DNA from: Oxalobacter sp.
GTDB taxonomy: Bacteria; Pseudomonadota; Gammaproteobacteria; Burkholderiales; Burkholderiaceae_D
Length of the DNA stretch: 8,290 nt
Direction of reading: 5' to 3'
NCBI GenBank assembly: GCA_012512465.1
Contig: JAAZED010000373.1
Location: 1-8,290, forward strand
Positions 7,011 to 8,290 of this stretch are shown piece by piece (the stretch's first letter is position 1; the number at the start of each line of letters is the position of its first letter). Under the pieces are notes generated by a model. It saw only the letters and a program-made list of their open reading frames with translations, made no database searches and had not been told where the DNA came from. Made by a program: the position numbers and the translations under genes.

Positions 7011-8290
7011 ATGTCAGAAAAAGCCTTATACAACGAATCATCCATCCAGGTTCTGAAAGGACTGGAGCCTGTCCGCCAGCGGCCCGGCATGTACACCCGG
7101 ACGGAAAGCCCGCTGCACATTATCACCGAAGTCATTGACAATGCCTCAGATGAAGCGATTGCGGGCTATTGCAAAAACATCCAGGTCACCCTGCACACGG
7201 ATAGCAGTGTCAGTGTGGAAGATGATGGCAGAGGCATACCGGTTGGCCGTCATCCTGAAGAAAAGATTCCCACGATTGAAGTGATTTTTACCCGTCTGCA
7301 TTCCGGCGGTAAATTCCAGAAAGGCATGGAAAACGCCTATACATTTTCCGGCGGTCTGCATGGCGTCGGTGTATCCGTAACAAATGCCCTTTCCACCAGG
7401 GTCGAAGTCAATGTCTGTCGCGACAAGAAAATGCATGAAATCACCTTTACGGAAGGTGAAGTCACGGAAAAGCTGAAATCACGGCCACTGGCGCGGGGTG
7501 AAAAAAAATCGGGAACGAAAGTCACCGTCTGGCCTGACGCGAAGTATTTTGACAGTCCGGCTATTCCATTGACTGAGCTCAGACACCTGCTTCGCTCCAA
7601 GGCAATTCTTTTGCCGGGCGCCACTGTCTCGCTTTTGAATGAAAAAACGGGGGAAACCGAAACCTGGCGGTATGAAAACGGCTTTCGCAGCTATCTTTCC
7701 GAACAGCTTGGACTGGAAATGGACGAAGATACGGTTATCCCGCTATTTGAAGGTGAGCACTATGCAGCCAACGCCCAGGAAGGCTTTGCAGTTGGCGAAG
7801 GCGCTGCCTGGATCGTGGCCTGGACAGCAGAAGGGCCGCTGGTACGTGAATCCTACGTGAACCTGATTCCCACATCAGCCGGCGGCACGCATGAAAGCGG
7901 ACTGCGCGACGGCCTTTTCAATGCGGTTAAAAGCTTTGCGGAAATGCATTCGCTTCTGCCCAAAGGTATTCGGCTGCTGCCTGAGGATGTTTTTGCACGG
8001 GTATCCTTTCTCTTGTCTGCACGGGTACTTGACCCGCAGTTTCAGGGGCAGATCAAGGAACGGCTTAATTCCCGCGATGCGGTCAGGCTGGTCTCCCATT
8101 TTGTTCGCCCGCCGCTGGAACTGTGGCTCAATCAGAATGTGGACCAGGGACGCAAACTGGCCGATCTGGTTATCCGCCAGGCCCAGTCACGTCTGCGTTC
8201 TGCGCAAAAAGTTGAAAAGAAAAAATCGTCAGGAGTTGCTGTTTTACCCGGCAAGCTGACGGATTGCGAATCAACGGATATCACCAGAAA
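7011..8290 (+). CDS. parE: DNA topoisomerase IV subunit B (ParE), N-terminal part (3' end beyond window)
   Basis: ParE is the ATPase subunit of topoisomerase IV, which with ParC unlinks daughter chromosomes. The 426 codons present cover the GHKL ATPase and transducer domains; the TOPRIM domain lies beyond the edge (family about 630-660 residues). Motifs seen are GLEPVRQRPGMY (17-28), EVIDNASDEA (40-49) with catalytic-base Glu40 and Mg-binding Asn44, DDGRGIPVG (71-79), LHSGGKF (96-102) and the ATP lid SGGLHGVGVSVTNALS (113-128). The transducer has LIPTSAGGTHESGLRDGLF (285-303) and DPQFQGQIKERL (341-352). Similarity to ParE, including ELWLNQNVD (370-378) and KSSGVAVLPGKL (405-416), outweighs that to GyrB. 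The lysine loop usually written QTK is QIK here (347-349), with the ATP-contacting Lys349 kept. The ATG at 7011 fits the family N-terminus, but no clear Shine-Dalgarno precedes it. The gene diverges from the rimP operon. Confidence 0.96.
   Translation, partial: MSEKALYNESSIQVLKGLEPVRQRPGMYTRTESPLHIITEVIDNASDEAIAGYCKNIQVTLHTDSSVSVEDDGRGIPVGRHPEEKIPTIEVIFTRLHSGGKFQKGMENAYTFSGGLHGVGVSVTNALSTRVEVNVCRDKKMHEITFTEGEVTEKLKSRPLARGEKKSGTKVTVWPDAKYFDSPAIPLTELRHLLRSKAILLPGATVSLLNEKTGETETWRYENGFRSYLSEQLGLEMDEDTVIPLFEGEHYAANAQEGFAVGEGAAWIVAWTAEGPLVRESYVNLIPTSAGGTHESGLRDGLFNAVKSFAEMHSLLPKGIRLLPEDVFARVSFLLSARVLDPQFQGQIKERLNSRDAVRLVSHFVRPPLELWLNQNVDQGRKLADLVIRQAQSRLRSAQKVEKKKSSGVAVLPGKLTDCESTDITR

Noticed and set aside
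7501..7508. Run of eight A in parE as a programmed slippage site
   Set aside because: It simply encodes GAA AAA AAA in a Lys-rich loop. The frame is intact on both sides, and no alternative product is suggested.
7146..7624. Minus-strand frames opposite parE
   Set aside because: The plus strand encodes a continuous, motif-complete ParE; the antisense frames have no family signature.

Overview
The window is a housekeeping translation/transcription cluster from a betaproteobacterium, most likely a member of Burkholderiales. Family resemblance is to Oxalobacteraceae: the RimP core around SSPGLDRPL, the ParE stretch VEKKKSSGVAVLPGKLTDC, and the gene order rimP-nusA-infB-rbfA-truB-typA. Base composition looks close to 50% GC, lower than most Burkholderiales. 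An Oxalobacter-like organism would fit, but the genus is inference.

Layout: positions 1-6772 are read leftward (minus strand). In transcription order they are rimP (6772-6242), nusA (6245-4686), infB (4631-1878), rbfA (1829-1437), truB (1419-490) and the first 135 codons of typA (407-1, cut by the window edge). Positions 7011-8290 are read rightward and hold the first 426 codons of parE (topoisomerase IV subunit B), cut by the right edge. The 238-base divergent region between rimP and parE carries the main regulatory signals.

The minus-strand genes form a compact operon: rimP and nusA overlap by ATGA, and the other gaps are 54, 48 and 17 bases. The products work around the 30S ribosome. RimP and RbfA mature it, IF2 starts translation on it, TruB makes the T-loop pseudouridine of tRNA, and NusA controls RNA polymerase pausing and antitermination, including during rRNA synthesis. 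typA follows after 82 bases that contain an extended -10 promoter of its own, so it is probably expressed both by readthrough and independently.

The most interesting region is the rimP leader. A consensus-like promoter (TTGCGA-17-TATAAT) lies about 70 bases upstream of the rimP ATG. It is followed by a GC-rich intrinsic terminator with a T run. Next comes a perfect 10-bp inverted repeat that encloses the rimP ribosome-binding region and start codon. A possible leaderless 23-codon ORF starts almost at the predicted transcription start, runs through both hairpins and ends in a TGA that overlaps the rimP ATG. This looks like an attenuator, possibly coupled to translation. The rest of the window is ordinary; no mobile element, CRISPR array, RNA gene or unfamiliar protein system was seen.
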